DNA of 6,555 bases from Lysobacteraceae bacterium (GTDB taxonomy: Bacteria; Pseudomonadota; Gammaproteobacteria; Steroidobacterales; Steroidobacteraceae). Positions 6,071 through 6,555 of the stretch are shown here, piece after piece. A program made the position numbers and the translations under genes. A model generated the notes under the pieces. That model was not told the DNA's origin. It made no database searches and was given only the letters and a program-made list of their open reading frames with translations. Positions within the stretch are counted from its first letter, which is position 1. Each line of letters opens with the position of its first letter. The stretch covers positions 1-6,555 of the forward strand of contig JAAYXG010000446.1 in the NCBI GenBank assembly GCA_012516015.1, read 5' to 3'.

Positions 6071-6161
6071 GGCTGACGGTTGACAGTTGAGGGTTGACGG
6101 CAAGAAGCGCGGTACTTCCCTTCTTGTCTGGCCGTCAACTGTCAACTGTCAACTGTCAACC
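6071..6161 (+). repeat. Opposed heptamer arrays forming a long imperfect hairpin
   Basis: The right arm is four tandem heptamers GTCAACT, GTCAACT, GTCAACT, GTCAACC (6134-6161) preceded by GCC. The left arm is the complement in degenerate form: GGCTGAC, GGTTGAC, AGTTGAG, GGTTGAC (6071-6098) followed by GGC. Aligned, the arms give 31 positions with 27 Watson-Crick pairs, 2 G.U and 2 mismatches (C6073/A6159 and G6091/G6141). An inner stem CAAGAAG/CTTCTTG (6101-6107, 6120-6126) caps it with a 12-nt loop. A further heptamer AGTTGAC (6059-6065) overlaps the upstream stop codon. There is no T-run, so this is not an ordinary terminator. It fills almost all of the 111-nt gap between the two right-hand genes. 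Confidence 0.85.
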
Positions 6162-6164
6162 GAC

Positions 6165-6168
6165 AGGA
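6165..6168 (+). promoter_or_regulatory. Ribosome binding site of the bactofilin gene
   Basis: AGGA is 7 nt before ATG 6176, good spacing. It begins 3 nt after the hairpin's right arm ends, so ribosome loading could be affected by whether the hairpin folds. Confidence 0.65.
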
Positions 6169-6175
6169 TCCTTTC

Positions 6176-6555
6176 ATGTTCAACCGAAACAAGCCCAAGC
6201 CCCAAAGAATCGACACCCTGATCGGTGCGGGAACGCGCATCATCGGCGATGTCCAATTCAGCGGCGGATTTCACGTCGATGGGCATGTCAAAGGCAACGT
6301 CGACGCGCCGGCGGACTCCGGTGCGACGCTCAGCGTGAGCGATGCCGGCATGGTTGAAGGCTCGGTCGCAGTGCCGAACGTCATCCTCAACGGCACCGTC
6401 AAGGGTGACATTCTCGCGCACGATCGAATCGAGCTTGGCGCGACGGCTCGTGTGACGGGCAATGTTTACTATGGGCTCATCGAGATGGAAATGGGCGCGG
6501 AGATCAATGGCAAGCTCATTCACGAGCCGCGCAAGCCTGCCGCCGAGCGCCAGGA
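6176..6555 (+). CDS. Bactofilin (polymer-forming cytoskeletal protein), N-terminal 126 residues, 3' end outside window
   Basis: Bactofilins polymerise without nucleotide into membrane-associated filaments that act as scaffolds in cell shape, polarity or envelope synthesis. The frame stays open to the right edge. After a short basic N-terminus (MFNRNKPKPQR) the beta-helical core begins near residue 14 with DTLIGAGTRIIGDVQFSGGFHVDGHVKGNV, the classic bactofilin opening. Glycine-spaced beta rungs follow (SVSDAGMVEGSV, NVILNGTVKGDI, RIELGATARVTGNVYYGLIEMEMGAEINGKL), reaching EPRKPAAERQ, which looks like the start of the disordered C-terminal tail, so little is missing. The MF-plus-basic N-terminus resembles the membrane-targeting peptide described for some bactofilins. 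The upstream TM/coiled-coil gene is a likely partner. In related genomes the iron-sulfur insertion gene erpA often follows; that is expectation, not seen here. Confidence 0.94.
   Translation, partial: MFNRNKPKPQRIDTLIGAGTRIIGDVQFSGGFHVDGHVKGNVDAPADSGATLSVSDAGMVEGSVAVPNVILNGTVKGDILAHDRIELGATARVTGNVYYGLIEMEMGAEINGKLIHEPRKPAAERQ

Noticed and set aside
6071..6161. CRISPR array, Rho-independent terminator or promoter cluster in the heptamer repeat
   Set aside because: Units are 7 nt with no spacers, and no T-run follows the hairpin. Although TTGACA (-35-like) occurs in the units on both strands, no plausible -10 lies at 16-18 nt spacing.

Overview
The window is about 6.6 kb of GC-rich, gene-dense chromosomal DNA from a proteobacterium, most likely a gammaproteobacterium. 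The closest resemblance I can recognise is RppH to the enterobacterial protein. HemJ and a TM/coiled-coil protein placed before a bactofilin are also common in non-enteric members of that class. The exact order is not determinable by eye. Nothing looks like phage, plasmid or an insertion sequence, and codon use is uniform.

Layout. (1) Positions 2-2984, + strand: the end of an operon for a ferric-iron ABC importer of the FbpABC/FutABC type, with the periplasmic binding protein (C-terminal end only), a fused two-domain permease and the ATPase, the last two overlapping by 11 nt. (2) Positions 2998-4020, - strand: a FecCD/BtuC-type permease (siderophore, heme or cobalamin class), convergent with the ATPase gene and without its own ATPase or binding protein inside the window. 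(3) Positions 4137-4754, + strand: RppH, the Nudix hydrolase that starts mRNA decay, behind a 116-nt leader holding two hairpins. (4) Positions 4741-5157, - strand: HemJ, the membrane protoporphyrinogen oxidase of heme synthesis, whose 3' end overlaps that of rppH by 14 nt. (5) Positions 5324-6064, + strand: an inner-membrane protein with one TM helix and a long coiled coil (probably the DUF6776 type), followed by (6) a bactofilin gene from 6176 that runs off the right edge.

Three of the regions concern iron or tetrapyrroles: ferric iron uptake, an iron-chelate or cobalamin permease, and the penultimate step of heme synthesis. The right end is a likely two-gene unit for a membrane-associated polymer scaffold and a membrane coiled-coil partner.

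The clearest unexplained structure lies between those last two genes. At 6071-6161 two opposing arrays of a degenerate heptamer (GTCAACT and its complement) form a 31-position stem with a secondary inner stem. The other notable site is a perfect 17-bp palindrome (5290-5306) overlapping a candidate extended -10 element in front of the coiled-coil gene. No wholly new multi-gene system is evident.
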